Assembly: GCF_963583255.1 (NCBI RefSeq)
Contig: NC_084804.1
Location: 15,938,723 to 16,002,722, forward strand
Direction: 5' to 3'
DNA from: Pyrus communis
Taxonomy: Eukaryota; Streptophyta; Magnoliopsida; Rosales; Rosaceae
DNA length: 64,000 nt
Position numbers and translations under genes: made by a program. The notes beneath the pieces were generated by a model. It ran no database searches and had not been told where the DNA came from. It worked only from the letters and a program-made list of their open reading frames with translations. Below, piece after piece: positions 1 to 11,200 of this stretch. The stretch's first letter is position 1. Each line of letters starts with the position of its first letter.

Positions 1-348
1 CCTACTGGCGACACCTCCTTTTCTTTTATATCCTGCCCTTGTTTTCTTCCTCTCTTTTATTTCCCCTTTGTCTTCCTCTCCCTCTATCTGTCTCCCTACA
101 CCAAATCTATATTTAACACAATAAACATTAAAACTGAAAAATTTCTTACCAGATTTCCTATTGTATTTGAAAATTAGAAAGAGAAAAATGATGGAGAGAG
201 TATAGGGGAGAGAGGGGGACGAAGGAGAGATAAATGGGAGAGAATGAGAGAGAAGGGGGAAGAGAGAATTAGGGATGGGGTAGGAAGACAGAAGGAGGAG
301 GGGGAGGAGGAAGAGGGAAAAACGGACTGGGTTCTTCATCCCATTTTT

Positions 349-380
<32 letters not shown>

Positions 381-505
381 GCCAGAAATATATTAAATTA
401 GTTTTAAATAGGGTTTTTAATTTGATAAATGGTTAAATATGTCATTAAAGTTTTTTATTCGTGGATGGGGAAATAAGACATCTACCCAGCTTTATCAGCA
501 TTCTT
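1..505. other. Spacer, simple-sequence rich
   Basis: I see no gene here. The left edge is pyrimidine-rich, a purine-rich (GA) tract covers about 178-320, and a poly-T run lies at about 351-380. The purine tract resembles the start of the large repeat near 38.1 kb in composition only. Confidence 0.5.
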
Positions 506-970
506 AGAGCATTTCTTAAAGGAGATGTCAAATTTTGAACATAAAATTTATATTTGACAGCATAGGTAGCATTTTGACATTTTTTAAAATTTTAATCTCT
601 ACTCAATATATCAAATTAAATTATTATTTAATTATATTATAAAATAAATTATTAAACCAATAAAAAATTAATTAAAGACAATTAATAGTTATTAAATCGA
701 ACCATTCATCAAATGCACCAAAGAAGCATTAATGCACCAGTCAACAAATAGTCAACACTAGCATTCATAATAATAATGATTAAATTAATAAAAAAATTAA
801 TGATTAATTTTGAAGCTGCTGCCAAATTTGACAATAACATTTTGTGTTGTCAATCCATGTCATCGCCATATAGGAATTAACATTTCAGTTGGAGAACATT
901 AGTATGACATTTTTTTTATTGTTATATCTTATGTGGACATTTTAACATCTCTTTTAAAGATGTTTTTAAG
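506..970. mobile_element. MITE with ~25-bp terminal inverted repeats
   Basis: The left end reads AGCATTTCTTAAAGGAGATG and the right end, reverse-complemented, reads CATCTTTAAAAGAGATGTTA, so the termini are imperfect inverted repeats. The interior is AT-rich and non-coding. Segments similar to its right half (the TGACA-rich stretch near 810-890) recur at 25040-25350. No clean target duplication was found. Confidence 0.55.
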
Positions 971-1035
971 TAAAATTAAACTATATCTAACAATCGCTTA
1001 CAAAATTGGACTTATATCTAGTTACTCAAAATTTT

Positions 1036-1185
1036 AAGGAAAACAAACGAAAAGTAAAAAAATAATAATTTAGTTTTAGTAAAAATGACAAATAAATGTG
1101 TAGTAAATAGTACCAGATAAAGGTAAAAATGTGATTTTTCGTTTGAAGTGAACAATAACAGAAGTGTTTCGTTAAAACTCTAATA
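1036..1185 (+). mobile_element. Degenerate copy of a ~150-bp MITE family
   Basis: Shares with 7869-8022, 46366-46506 and 58812-58966 the ordered blocks 'aaaatga-aaata', 'aatagtac', 'aaaaatgtgatttttcgtt' and the terminal 'gttaaaactct'. It is non-coding. See the finding on this family. Confidence 0.55.
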
Positions 1186-1254
1186 AATTTATAATGTTTT
1201 ATACCTTATTCATGAGTCGGGTCGGGTCGGGTGAGGTCGAGGCTTAGACATCAG

Positions 1255-1310
1255 AATCCACTTCGGAGAATGACGTGGCATCACTGAGCTCCACTGTGCT
1301 ATTCCTCTGT
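1255..1310 (+). repeat. Displaced copy of the HCF244 promoter segment
   Basis: About 55 bases here match 8176-8230, just upstream of HCF244, with roughly eight mismatches. The match includes GACGTGGCA and CACTGAGCTCCA. The ACGTGGC core at 1273-1279 is a G-box/ABRE-like site. The copy lies about 6.9 kb upstream, on the far side of the TNL pseudogene. Confidence 0.7.
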
Positions 1311-1536
1311 TTCCCTCCGAACTCTAAAGATTTTATATGATACTTGCCTCTGTAAATTATCTCTATCTACAATTAATATGCACATTACAAACCTAATTTT
1401 TCACTAATAGAACTAAAAAGAAAGACTAATAAAACTAAAAAAAACGTAATTCAATAATTATCTGTTCTTTCAAAGAAAAGAAAACACAACAATTTATTAG
1501 AAAAGCAACGAGTTCATTGTGTTTTGAAATACTCAA

Positions 1537-2028
1537 ATGAACTTCGAACTCATCACTTACACTGGCTTGAGGCTCATCACTTCCACTGGCTTTAGACTCA
1601 GCGCTTCCTCGTATTTGCCTCTCTTTTGTGTCAATGTCATTCCGGCAAAACGAAAAGGCTGCTCGCTTCCACTGTCTTCAGCCTCATCACTTCCACTTGC
1701 TTCAGACTCATCTTGTCCCGAATCGTCTTCTAAGTTTTGCACGGTTTGTAATTTGCAACTACGTACCTTACATGGTTATTGTAGTCAAATGTGGGATGAA
1801 CTTGATTTTTTAGATTGAAGTTGAAAACAAATTGGAGAGGTCCAAACCAGCAACGCACTCATCACTTTCACTTGCTTCTTCAAACTCAGCACCTCCACTC
1901 GCTTCAGACTCATCACTTTCAGTGGTTTCAGGCTCATCAATTCCACTTGCTTCAGCCTCATCTTCTTCTTCTGCTTGCAGTTCCCTGGATATGACATCAA
2001 ATTTTAGTTTCTCAGCTTCTTCGGAGTA
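1537..2028 (-). repeat. Acidic SDExEASG repeat tail of the TNL
   Basis: Past the TAG at 2029-2031 the same frame stays open to a TAA at 1810-1812. It encodes a tail of Glu/Asp-rich 8-residue units such as SDESEASG, built on a 24-bp DNA unit (AGTGATGAGTCTGAAGCAAG followed by TGGA). More units lie at 1540-1740 in two frames (DESEASGSDEAE; then SDEPQASVSDE after a frameshift). An intron may separate the two blocks, with a candidate acceptor near 1743. The blocks are part of the TNL C-terminus, not a separate gene. Confidence 0.65.
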
Positions 2029-2535
2029 CTACAGGTGTATCCCACACTTTTCCACCTTTATAAAGGGCTCACTGGAAACAGGGTCGGGCCTATCACTCGG
2101 TGGGAAGAAGTAAACAGATACCTCAGTGACAAGTTCGAAAAAAGCAGAGGACCATTTTGCTCCTTCTTTAAATTCAGGGCCTTGAACATGTGATCTGAAT
2201 CTAAAAATAAGCGTTTAATTCCTCCATTCCGACATGCAACAAAGAAATGGCAACTGATTTCATGGCTTTCACCCTCATCAGCTTTGAAATTGTACTTGCA
2301 TCCAAACTTCAAACCCTGTTGGACTGGCCAGTTGTCGAATGCAACAACAACAGAAAGAGCGAAACCCAAGAAACCTTCACGAAACCAATTTGTGGGAAGC
2401 TTGACCTTTGTTGAAGTTCCATCATTTTGATGGGTGAACCAATTCGGAATTTCACTTCCTGGACATACAACTGTAACTAGAGGCTGATAAGAGGACATTA
2501 CCTGTAACAATGATGGACATCAAATTATTCTTTAA

Positions 2536-2558
2536 TAACACACACACACACACACACA
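2536..2558. repeat. (CA)n microsatellite in TNL intron
   Basis: About eleven CA units within the 2502-2677 intron of the TNL pseudogene. Confidence 0.9.
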
Positions 2559-5113
2559 GAGTTACTTGATCTTTTTGTTCTGATCTAAACTTGGATGACG
2601 CAGTTGCCACTCGCATAATTCTAAGTGTGCATCAGACATTATATTACTCCTTGCATTATGATTTCAAGACGACTTACCGCTGGGAGCTCTGGTAAAGACT
2701 GAAGCTTCTTGCACTCGACTAAGCACAGGCGAGACAGCTGAGAAGCTTCTTTGATGCTTGAAGGTATGCTCTTAATTTTGGTTCCGCTCAGATCTACATA
2801 TTGTAACGAGTTAGAGCAAACGAGGCCGTCAGGGATTTCTAATATACCGCTGTAACCAAGGTTTAGAACTTCCAAGGAGAACAAACCAACTACGATGGCT
2901 GCGAGAGGCAACTTTTTAAGTTTCCAACATGAGTGGAAGCTTAGCGTTTTAAGATTTTTTAAATTGTAGATGCTCTTTAGGACAACCTTAAGTTTTTGGC
3001 ATTCACAAAGATCTAATGTTTGAAGCCCAATTAGATTTCCAGTTGACTGGGGAAGCTCTTTAAGTCTGGTCCCTTCTAAACGAAGAAACTCCAGATGCTC
3101 CATTTGCTCGAAAACTTCAGGGAATCTGTAGAATCTAAAGCAATCATTGAGATTAAGTCCCTCAAGATATTTCAACTTACAAATACTTGCGGGGAGATTT
3201 TGAAGGTCTTGGCAATACTCCAGTTGAATTTTTTTTAGAGCAGAGAGAAACTTGATTGATGAGTGTAGCTCTTTAACCGCTGTTCCTTGTAAACCAAGAA
3301 ATTCCAAGTGTTTCATTGGCTCCAAGATTTCAGGGAATTTTTCAAGTTTAGAGCAACCAGTGAGATCAAGTTCCTTAAGAAACTCCAACCTACAAATGCT
3401 GGTTTTCCGAACAATTGACCAACCCATCTCTTGTATAATATCATGCATCTCTATGGTTTTCCGTGCTGAATCAATTGATATGAGAGACCTATCAATGAGA
3501 ACTCTAATTCCAGTTGCGTCAAAGAAACCACGAATACATAACATTCTTTTTACATGTTCCTTACCCTGCCCTTTATAACAGCATGCTATATCAAGAAATA
3601 TTTCCTGCTCATTTTTTTCTAGTCTGTCATAGCTTACTCTGAACGCATTTTGAATGTCTTTGTTGGGATATTTTTTCAGTTTTTTCAATAAATCTTCCCA
3701 CTCTTCTTTACTCTTACATGGGAAGAATAACGAACCCAAAATTTCTAGAGCTAATGGAATGCGCCGGCATAATCTACTACCCTTTCCGACAACTTCGCGT
3801 AATCTGCTCTAGGAGAGCTATCGTTAAAAGCATGCATATGAAAGAGCCGAAGAGCGTCATCAGTTTCTAATACCCCAACCTGATATATACTTTCATTGTC
3901 TTTAACAGTTTTCATAAACACGCTCTGACGTCTACTTGTTATTATGATTCTACTTCCTGGACCATACTGAATATGATCTCCAGCCAGATCTTTTATTTGC
4001 CTTGGATCATTCACATCATCAAAAACAATGAGAGGCTTTGTGCGGCTGAGCCGGTCTCGAACAGAAGTTGACTCTAAGGAGAAATGTTCTTCCTTTTGTA
4101 TCTCTCTAAGAAGTGTCTCTTGCAATCAGTCGACTCCACCTGTTTGCTCTGATTTCTCCCTGACATCTTTAAGAAAACAACAAGATTCGAAGTTAGAAGA
4201 GGCTTTCTTAACTACAGCCTTAGCAAGGGTGGTCTTACCAATGCCACCCATACCCCAAATCCCTGCAGAGAAAAAACTTAATGAATCCTTAATACGTAGT
4301 AGCGATTCAATTCTTTCGATGTGGCTTTCAATTCCAACCAGGCCCTTAAAATAGTAGTATGTTTCACGTTTCAATTTGGCTGAAATATCTTCCACAACCT
4401 CCTCAGTGAAATCGGCCTCAGTACTGTAGAATAGGACAATGAGTGACAAGCAATATATATTATATAGTAAGTAATGCCTTCAACTAGCTTATGAAGTAAA
4501 TTTGAATCAATTAGTCACAAGAATAAATTGATACAAGTTACAGAGTCAGTTACGTACCCTTTATATTTCGAATTATCAAACCCAGATAAATTGGTTGCTT
4601 CCAACAAAGCATCCCTCCATTTTTTCACCTTATCCAAACAGCCCTTGAAACGTTTTTCAAGCTGCAAAAACGCGTCTGCATAACTCCCTTGTTGTTTTTG
4701 TACATCTGATGGATTGGTGTTGTAAAAAATGGGTAAAACTATCTGGCCCTTTTTTCTCTTGCATTTGAGTATATGCTCAAGTTCAATCAGACACCATGTG
4801 GAAGACGCATAGTTTTTGGAGAAAATGATGATCGAAAGCCTTGACTTCTTGATTGCTTTTACCAGGGCAGTTCCCATTTTTCTCCTCTCTCAAGTCTGTA
4901 ATCTATGTATGTATCAATTTTCTTGCGCAGTAAGGCAGCATGAAGATGGCTGGTAAAAGTAGGGCGGATGTCTTCACCTCTGAAACTAATAAACACATCA
5001 TACTTTTCTTGAAGAGTTGGGGCATCATCAGGAGCGTTATCATCATCAACAGCAGAAGCAGCACCACCAGAAGAAGAATACGAAGAAGAAAATGTTAAAG
5101 ATCTGCAGCACAT

Positions 5114-5715
5114 GTAAAAGAGAGTCCTGATGGCGATGATGATGATGTTGAAAACTTGAATGAACTCAATCAATTCTGTCTCTCTACCTGAACTATGGTT
5201 GCACCTGAGACTAGATCAGAGTTTACCATAGAAGAATTGGAATCATAGTAGTTGGTATGCGTATTTAGAAGTCAGAACCGCTCCAGCGAGTACAAAATTA
5301 AAAAATTAGGAGGGACAAGGAGTAGTCACTTTCACATACTTAAAAAAATCAATTTCATAATTGATAATGCTACTTTAATCTTTTCTTTTAAATATACACT
5401 TAATTAAAAGAAAAATTTGTCCATAGCAAATTTGACCAAAGCATTTTTTTATAAAATACTAGCCTTCATGCACGCACTCACGCTCGTGCAGAATGTATTT
5501 TTTGAATCACGCCATGCTACGCGTGACTTACACGTTTTAAATGTATTTATATGCATAATTGACAAAAGAAAAGTTAACTATTTGAAGTAAATGAATAATC
5601 TTAGATTATGCTAGAAGAAACCCCTCATAAATCAATTAAAGTAGCTGAATCCACATAATAAAATCAGTCTCTATTGAATTTATATTAAGAATAGAGAAAA
5701 TAATATTTAATAAAC
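5114..5715. other. TNL upstream region
   Basis: AT-rich spacer upstream of the minus-strand TNL start. I recognise no gene, and no TATA box can be assigned with confidence. Confidence 0.4.
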
Positions 5716-6090
5716 AATTGATTGAATCACATTATTACTAACCCATTGTGAGACTAAGCTCATCCCCCTCTAACTTAGTGTAGATAATATTGTTTGTTCA
5801 AAAAAAAAAAAAAAAAACAATTACACAGCTGATTGAATCACATTATTACTAGCCCATTGTGAGGCTAAGCCCACCCCCTCCTCCTTAATGTAGATAATAT
5901 CGTTTGTTCAAAAAAAAAAATATCATTTGACAACTAATTTAATCACATTATTATCCACGTGTGAAAGATATTTTTTATAACCAACATTATAGCCTCTTAA
6001 GATGTTTTGAACGTTTTTAAAAATAGAGAAAATAATATTTAATGAACAACTGATTGAATCATATTATTGCTAGCCTATTGTGAGATACTA
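5716..6090 (+). mobile_element. Tandem 3' tails of a tRNA-derived SINE (5'-truncated)
   Basis: Two adjacent ~100-bp copies (about 5716-5818 and 5823-5920) run from 'gattgaatcacattattact' through 'cccattgtgag' to 'gtttgttc' plus an A-tail. A third partial copy (6048-6090) follows. They match the 3' part of the fuller minus-strand SINE at 57966-58132. All copies here lack the tRNA-like head. Confidence 0.65.
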
Positions 6091-7092
6091 ATTATTTGAA
6101 AAAAAAATAAAAATTTGTACAAAAAAATTAATTCTTAAAAAAATACTGTTAAAATGACGAAAAGACCCCTACCACATTTGATACATTATTTTGGATTGCT
6201 TTTGAACTTTTTTTTTTTTTTGGGGCATCTTTGTCCACTTAATTTTGGTGAAGCTTGTGACCCCAAAAATACTATTCACTTTAAGCTTGGCTTTATATAT
6301 AGAGATACGTACAGACAAACGACGACTATCCAAGAAAAATCATCAGAGATTAGACAAAAATAGACATAAAATATAAAGACGAAATTGCTCAAGCAATTTC
6401 GTCACAGAAATTGTCTTTGTTCAAACGGAAGAAAAGGTTATAATAATGAGAGTTTTAACGAAACACTCTGGTGCTATTCATTTTTAACGAAAAATTATAT
6501 ATTTACATTTCTCTAGTACTAGTCACTACATCTTTATTTTTCATTAAAACTATTTTTTTTTTTTTCGTTAGTTTCCTTGTAATATATACATCCCTAATGG
6601 AGGACTCAAAAGAAAGAGAGGTGAAATAAATAAAGAATGAATCCAGCTCCTCTGATGCGAGGTAGCTTCCTAGTGCGAGTGCTAGTGCAGGACAGTCAGC
6701 CGAGTCCCACTCTAAACAACAATGTAAAACATTGTTTTTTGAAAACGTTGAATTCTCTCAAATTCTTAGGGGAGCACTTTTGCTCACTATCATAATTATA
6801 ATGTATACATCTAATCATTGACATGTGTTCTTTCATATAATCCTAGTTAACTTTTATACTAAATGTTACTTTTTTAATTTAGAAAAAAAATAACCAAGAT
6901 TAAATGAAATGACACGTGTCAATTGATTAGGTTTATGGTAAACACACACTATAATTTATGTTGGTGAGCAAAAATACTTCCATTCTTAGGTGCACATCTA
7001 TATTCAACTGTTAAATTTGATAATGTACATCATACATTGATGTATCTTTAAAGTCAGCCAGCCAACATTCAACATAGTGAATATGCAATAAT
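6091..7092. other. Spacer with a MITE copy at 6448-6575 (-)
   Basis: A reverse-orientation copy of the ~150-bp MITE family lies at about 6448-6575 ('agttttaacgaaacactc' to 'cattaaaact'). The open frame at 6154-6363 starts in low-complexity sequence and has no recognisable protein signature. Nothing else was identified. Confidence 0.5.
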
Positions 7093-7100
7093 TAAATTCA

Positions 7101-7699
7101 GGGGAAATAATAAAAAAGGGATCACTTTCTTAATTTTTGGACTAAAATAGGATTGTTCGGAAGATGCAAAGATCGACATTTTTGCTGCTTGACTATTTTT
7201 AACTTTTTTTTAATGGACTATTTTGCTGCTTGACATTTTTCGTTCCCAAATCTACATTTTTGTTCTTTTTTTTTTGGGTATTTTTTCAATTCTTTATGTT
7301 TTCACAGCGAGAGTGAATATGAATTTCAACAACGTTAAGGTTCCGAAAGTTCCCCGTTGTGGTGCAGTTCCTTAATTTGAATTTGGTACCAAATATGATT
7401 GGGGTTCAAATATTTCAAAGATTTGGAAATTGTAGTTTGAATGGACATGAAGGAATCCAATTAAATCAAAAGAAATTGTTTCGTGAACTCGTTCGCTTTC
7501 TTTATATTTGAAGGGGTTGTCTCTGAATTAAAGGAAAAAACCTAAAGCTCACAGCTTTTTTTTTCGAAAAAATGACGTGAGTTTTTACAATTTATATGTG
7601 GGTATTTTCGTCATTTATCTTTTGTGCATACTATGCATAGTTGGTTTGTCCTATTTGAGTCCAAAGATTAAGAAAATGGGTGATTTTTTTCTATTTCCC
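7101..7699. mobile_element. MITE, 599 bp, ~60-bp TIRs, 8-bp target duplication
   Basis: The left end starts GGGGAAATAATAAAAAAGGG and the right end, reverse-complemented, starts GGGAAATAGAAAAAAATCAC. Similarity continues through 'CTTAAT(T/C)TTTGGACT-AAATAGGA'. The flanks repeat TAAATTCA at 7093-7100 and 7700-7707. It is non-coding. The 8-bp duplication suggests hAT, while the long TIRs are more MULE-like. Confidence 0.75.
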
Positions 7700-7868
7700 T
7701 AAATTCAATGATCATATTGCCACTATTTTTTTCTTAACAAATGATATTATATACAGTAAATAAGAAGGAATATGCTTATCCTCACAATGTGCTAATAATA
7801 ATTTGATTCAAATTTGTAACTTATATAATAATATATACTATTTGGGTTACGGCACAATACAAAATTAG

Positions 7869-8022
7869 AAAAACTAATGAAAATGACTTGAAAATTTTGA
7901 GTTTTAATGATAAGGACAAAATAAAGGGTAAAGTGAATAGTATCATGTTTGACTTTTTAGTGTAAAAATGTAGTTTTTCGTTAAAATAAACAGTAGCGTA
8001 GATTTTTCGTTAAAATTCTCTA
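7869..8022 (+). mobile_element. ~150-bp MITE family copy in HCF244 upstream region
   Basis: A near-complete copy: 'actaatgaaaatgacttgaa' at the left, then 'ataaagggtaaagtgaatag', 'tgactttttagtgtaaaaat', and 'tttttcgttaaaattct' at the right. It lies 150-420 bp upstream of the HCF244 start codon, so it may sit in or next to the promoter. Confidence 0.75.
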
Positions 8023-8175
8023 AAAAAATTTCTCCAAAAAGAGAAGGAGCAAAATTAACGATGCATAGCATTTGAATTTGATCAAATCAACTCAACTCTC
8101 ACATAGACACTCGTTGTCTCGACTAATTGGGCTTCATTTAGAAGTCGGCCCAAAATGACAAGTGGCAGAAATCCT

Positions 8176-8288
8176 AATCCACTTTGGCGAACGACGTGGC
8201 AACACTGAGCTCCATTGTTCCATCTCTCCCTATCTGTAAAATGGAAAGCGTCCGTCCAGTCAGTGACAGACAAAGGGAGAGCTTGATA
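8176..8288 (+). promoter_or_regulatory. HCF244 proximal promoter / 5'UTR with G-box
   Basis: Contains ACGTGGC at 8194-8200, a G-box/ABRE-like core of the type bound by bZIP and bHLH light and stress regulators. The segment 8176-8230 is duplicated at 1255-1310. No convincing TATA box is visible, which is common for nuclear photosynthesis genes. The transcription start is not determined. Confidence 0.5.
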
Positions 8289-11200
8289 ATGGCAATGGCT
8301 TGGAGGCTTCCTACCCAGCTGCCAACACCCGGAAACCTCCATCACTATGACTCCAAAACGCTGTCGTTCCCAGCCTCACTCTCATGGTGCCGGACTTTAG
8401 CTCCGGACCATCTCCTTCCTTCGTCATCTTCTTCCACCTCCACCGCCACTGGTTCGTCTCCTTCTCGCTTCAACTGGAAAGCTTTACTTTTTCCACTTTA
8501 TTTCACAAATTTGAAAAGCGCCCATTATTTATTTTCAAATTTGAAAAGAACCCATTTTTAATTGTTGATTTATGTGTGCAGGGACCAATACGCGGCGTTT
8601 CATGAACTGTAGGGCCAGGGCGGGAGCTGGGGCTGTGAATCTTGCTCCGGGGACACCCGTCAGACCCACCAGCATACTGGTGGTCGGCGGCACCGGGACT
8701 CTGGGGAGGCAGATTGTGAGGAGAGCACTTGATGAAGGCTATGATGTTAGGTGCTTGGTTAGGCCGAGACCAGCCCCTGCTGATTTCCTCAGAGATTGGG
8801 GTGCTACTGTTGTCAATGTAATTCCAATTCACCAACTCTTATAATCTTATATAAATCTCGAAATTTTCACTATGATTCAGTATTTCTTATATGTAAATTG
8901 GCTTAATCCTACTTGGGTTCTTGTTATTTATATAGTAAGTATTTAGAAGTTGGAGACATTTTGTTTGCTTTTTTTATTTTTTATATTTTTTTATTATTTT
9001 TTTTTATTTTGGAAATGTCAAGTGGTTGATGAATGAATGTGTGGTGAGCAGGCAGACCTTAGCAAACCAGAGACCATACCTGCTACATTGGTAGGGATTC
9101 ACACAATCATCGATTGTGCGACGGGTCGTCCCGAAGAGCCCATAAAAAAGGTGAGTTTCTGTACATTAATAGTTTTTGTAATCAGCCTAGAAATTAATTC
9201 CCATGTGTGGATCATCTTTTGAAGCTACCACTGATTCGGTTCATTCATTGCATATGTAGATCAAAGAATATCATTGTCTACTTTTCCTTTCCTACTTGCA
9301 TTACAGTATTGTGGCATTGTCAAAAAGGAAGCTTTTTGTGTATTTATGTTATTCCTTGTTCAACAAAGAAACTCAAAGAAATTAGAAAAGGTCTGTGTTC
9401 ATCCTTTAAATAAATGCTCCGGCTGAATTTAGAGAGTTGTTAAGAGATTCGTGTATCCATCTTCAGGTCTTCAGAGATCCTGAAGTTATTTTATATGTTG
9501 CAGTAAACATACCAGACTTACTTCTGTGTCCCTCTCTTTTGGTCTTATCTACCCATTTGTTCTATTTAGGTAGATTGGGAAGGAAAAGTTGCTCTTATAC
9601 AATGTGCAAAAGCAATGGGGATCCAAAAATTTGTATTCTATTCCATCCACAACTGTGACCAGCATCCCGAAGTTCCACTTATGGAGATCAAGTATTGCAC
9701 TGAAAAGTTTCTCCAAGATTCAGGCATAAATCACGTCATAATTCGTTTATGTGGATTCATGCAAGTAAGTTTCACTTAAACTTCCTCTTTTATTATATTG
9801 TTACTGGCGTATCCAAATTTGTGCTTTCCCTGCCAGCTTGATGTTTCAAATTAATTTCCGTATCTTCTTAATGTTCTTGTTCTCATATAGCACTCGTCCA
9901 ACCCCTATCATTTCTTTATCAGAAAGACCAATTAAACTGGATAGAGTTATAAAAGTAGCATGTATAAATATCATTCACTTGACAAAAACAGGCATGCAAC
10001 CAAGCACACACCCTGAAAAGGTTATATGCATATACCTGGAGAATTGTTTATAGCTCAGAAGGGAATCTTTCCAAAGACGTGATTTCATACAACAATCAAT
10101 ATTTATGTATGCTAGTTATCCTTGCCTTGTTAATGTAGTACTAAATACTAAGTGAAAAAAGCTTATCTTTGCGTTTTTACTTTCTCAGGGGATTATTGGA
10201 CAGTATGCAGTGCCTATATTAGAAGAGAAATCGGTATGGGGAACAGACGCCCCCACAAGGATTGCATACATGGACACCCAGGTTAACTATGCATTGATCA
10301 TTTACCTGGTTGATCTAAGGATTACTTTTTTTTTTTTTTCATGTCGTCATGGTATCTGAACACTTTTTTTTTGTGTGTGTATTAGGATGTAGCTCGCCTG
10401 ACCTTTATAGCTTTAAGAAATGAGAAAGTCAATGGGAAGCTTCTCACATTTGCTGGACCTCGCGCATGGACAACCCAAGAGGTGAATGAGAATAGTTTAC
10501 CACCAGAAGCCCTTCATTGTTCTTAAATCTTCTCACTGTGCCTCACCCCCATTGTCACGTTCTTGTGAACATGCCTTTTTCTTTTAGGTAATCACGTTGT
10601 GTGAAAGGTTTGCGGGCCAAGAGGCAAATATAACTACAGTCCCAGTTTCTGTCCTGAGAGTAACCCGTCAGCTAACTAGGCTGTTTGAGTGGACAAATGA
10701 TGTTGCTGATAGATTGGCATTTTCAGAGGTAAGTTCTTAATATGGTTTTGACAGTCATTTACGTAAAACAAGTTATTATATTTTTGAAAAATTGTAATTT
10801 GCATTGTAATTGTTGTTTTACAACATTTGCATTCTGAAAAGTTCTGTTAGTGTCAAGTATTTTGCTAAGTTATGCAGGATAACAATAAGAAAAAGGATTG
10901 AGGAATGCGAAAGTTCTTCTCTGCTAAAGTTGCAGAGAGAAAAAGTATTTCTTATATTTCAAATGAGCACGCACACACACGCACTCTTTTACAACCGTTT
11001 TGCCTTAAGTTGGATCCAAAAACAACACATTTGATCTCAGCCACACATCTAGCTAACTTTTAGGATCACTACACATCGCTAATTTAGCCTTACACTTGTC
11101 ATTTTGAAGACTAAGTGCATACACAATTAACATTAGAGGACTTCTTATTTACTCATCAGCTCATTACTTACAGTTCTACACTCCCCTTTAAGTTTTGAGC

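Larger units (their letters stand above)
1510..5113 (-). pseudogene. TIR-NBS-LRR (TNL) disease-resistance pseudogene with C-JID and acidic tail
   Basis: TNLs are cytoplasmic or nuclear immune receptors; the TIR domain is an NADase and NB-ARC a nucleotide switch. ATG is likely at 5111-5113. Exon 1 (5113-4558) encodes TIR (KYDVFISFRGED, then SIIIFSKNYASS). Exon 2 starts at 4423 and carries the P-loop GMGGIGKTT, kinase-2 LIVFDDV, RNBS-B GSRIIITS, and an MHD motif near 3440. LRRs of the form LEFLxLxGT run to the donor at 2678. A C-JID exon starts at 2501 (CPGSEIPNWF). Lesions: frameshift in TIR at ~4877 (A-run); TGA at 4126-4128; frameshift at the GLPL motif ~3768; the ARC2 end is joined directly to mid-LRR at ~3400, so the linker and first repeats are missing; frameshift in a T-run at ~2140; TAG at 2029-2031 where family members usually continue. 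The exon order is normal, so this decayed in place. Confidence 0.9.

Noticed and set aside
6640..6720. tRNA-like segment
   Set aside because: It does not fold into a cloverleaf by eye and lacks a proper B box.
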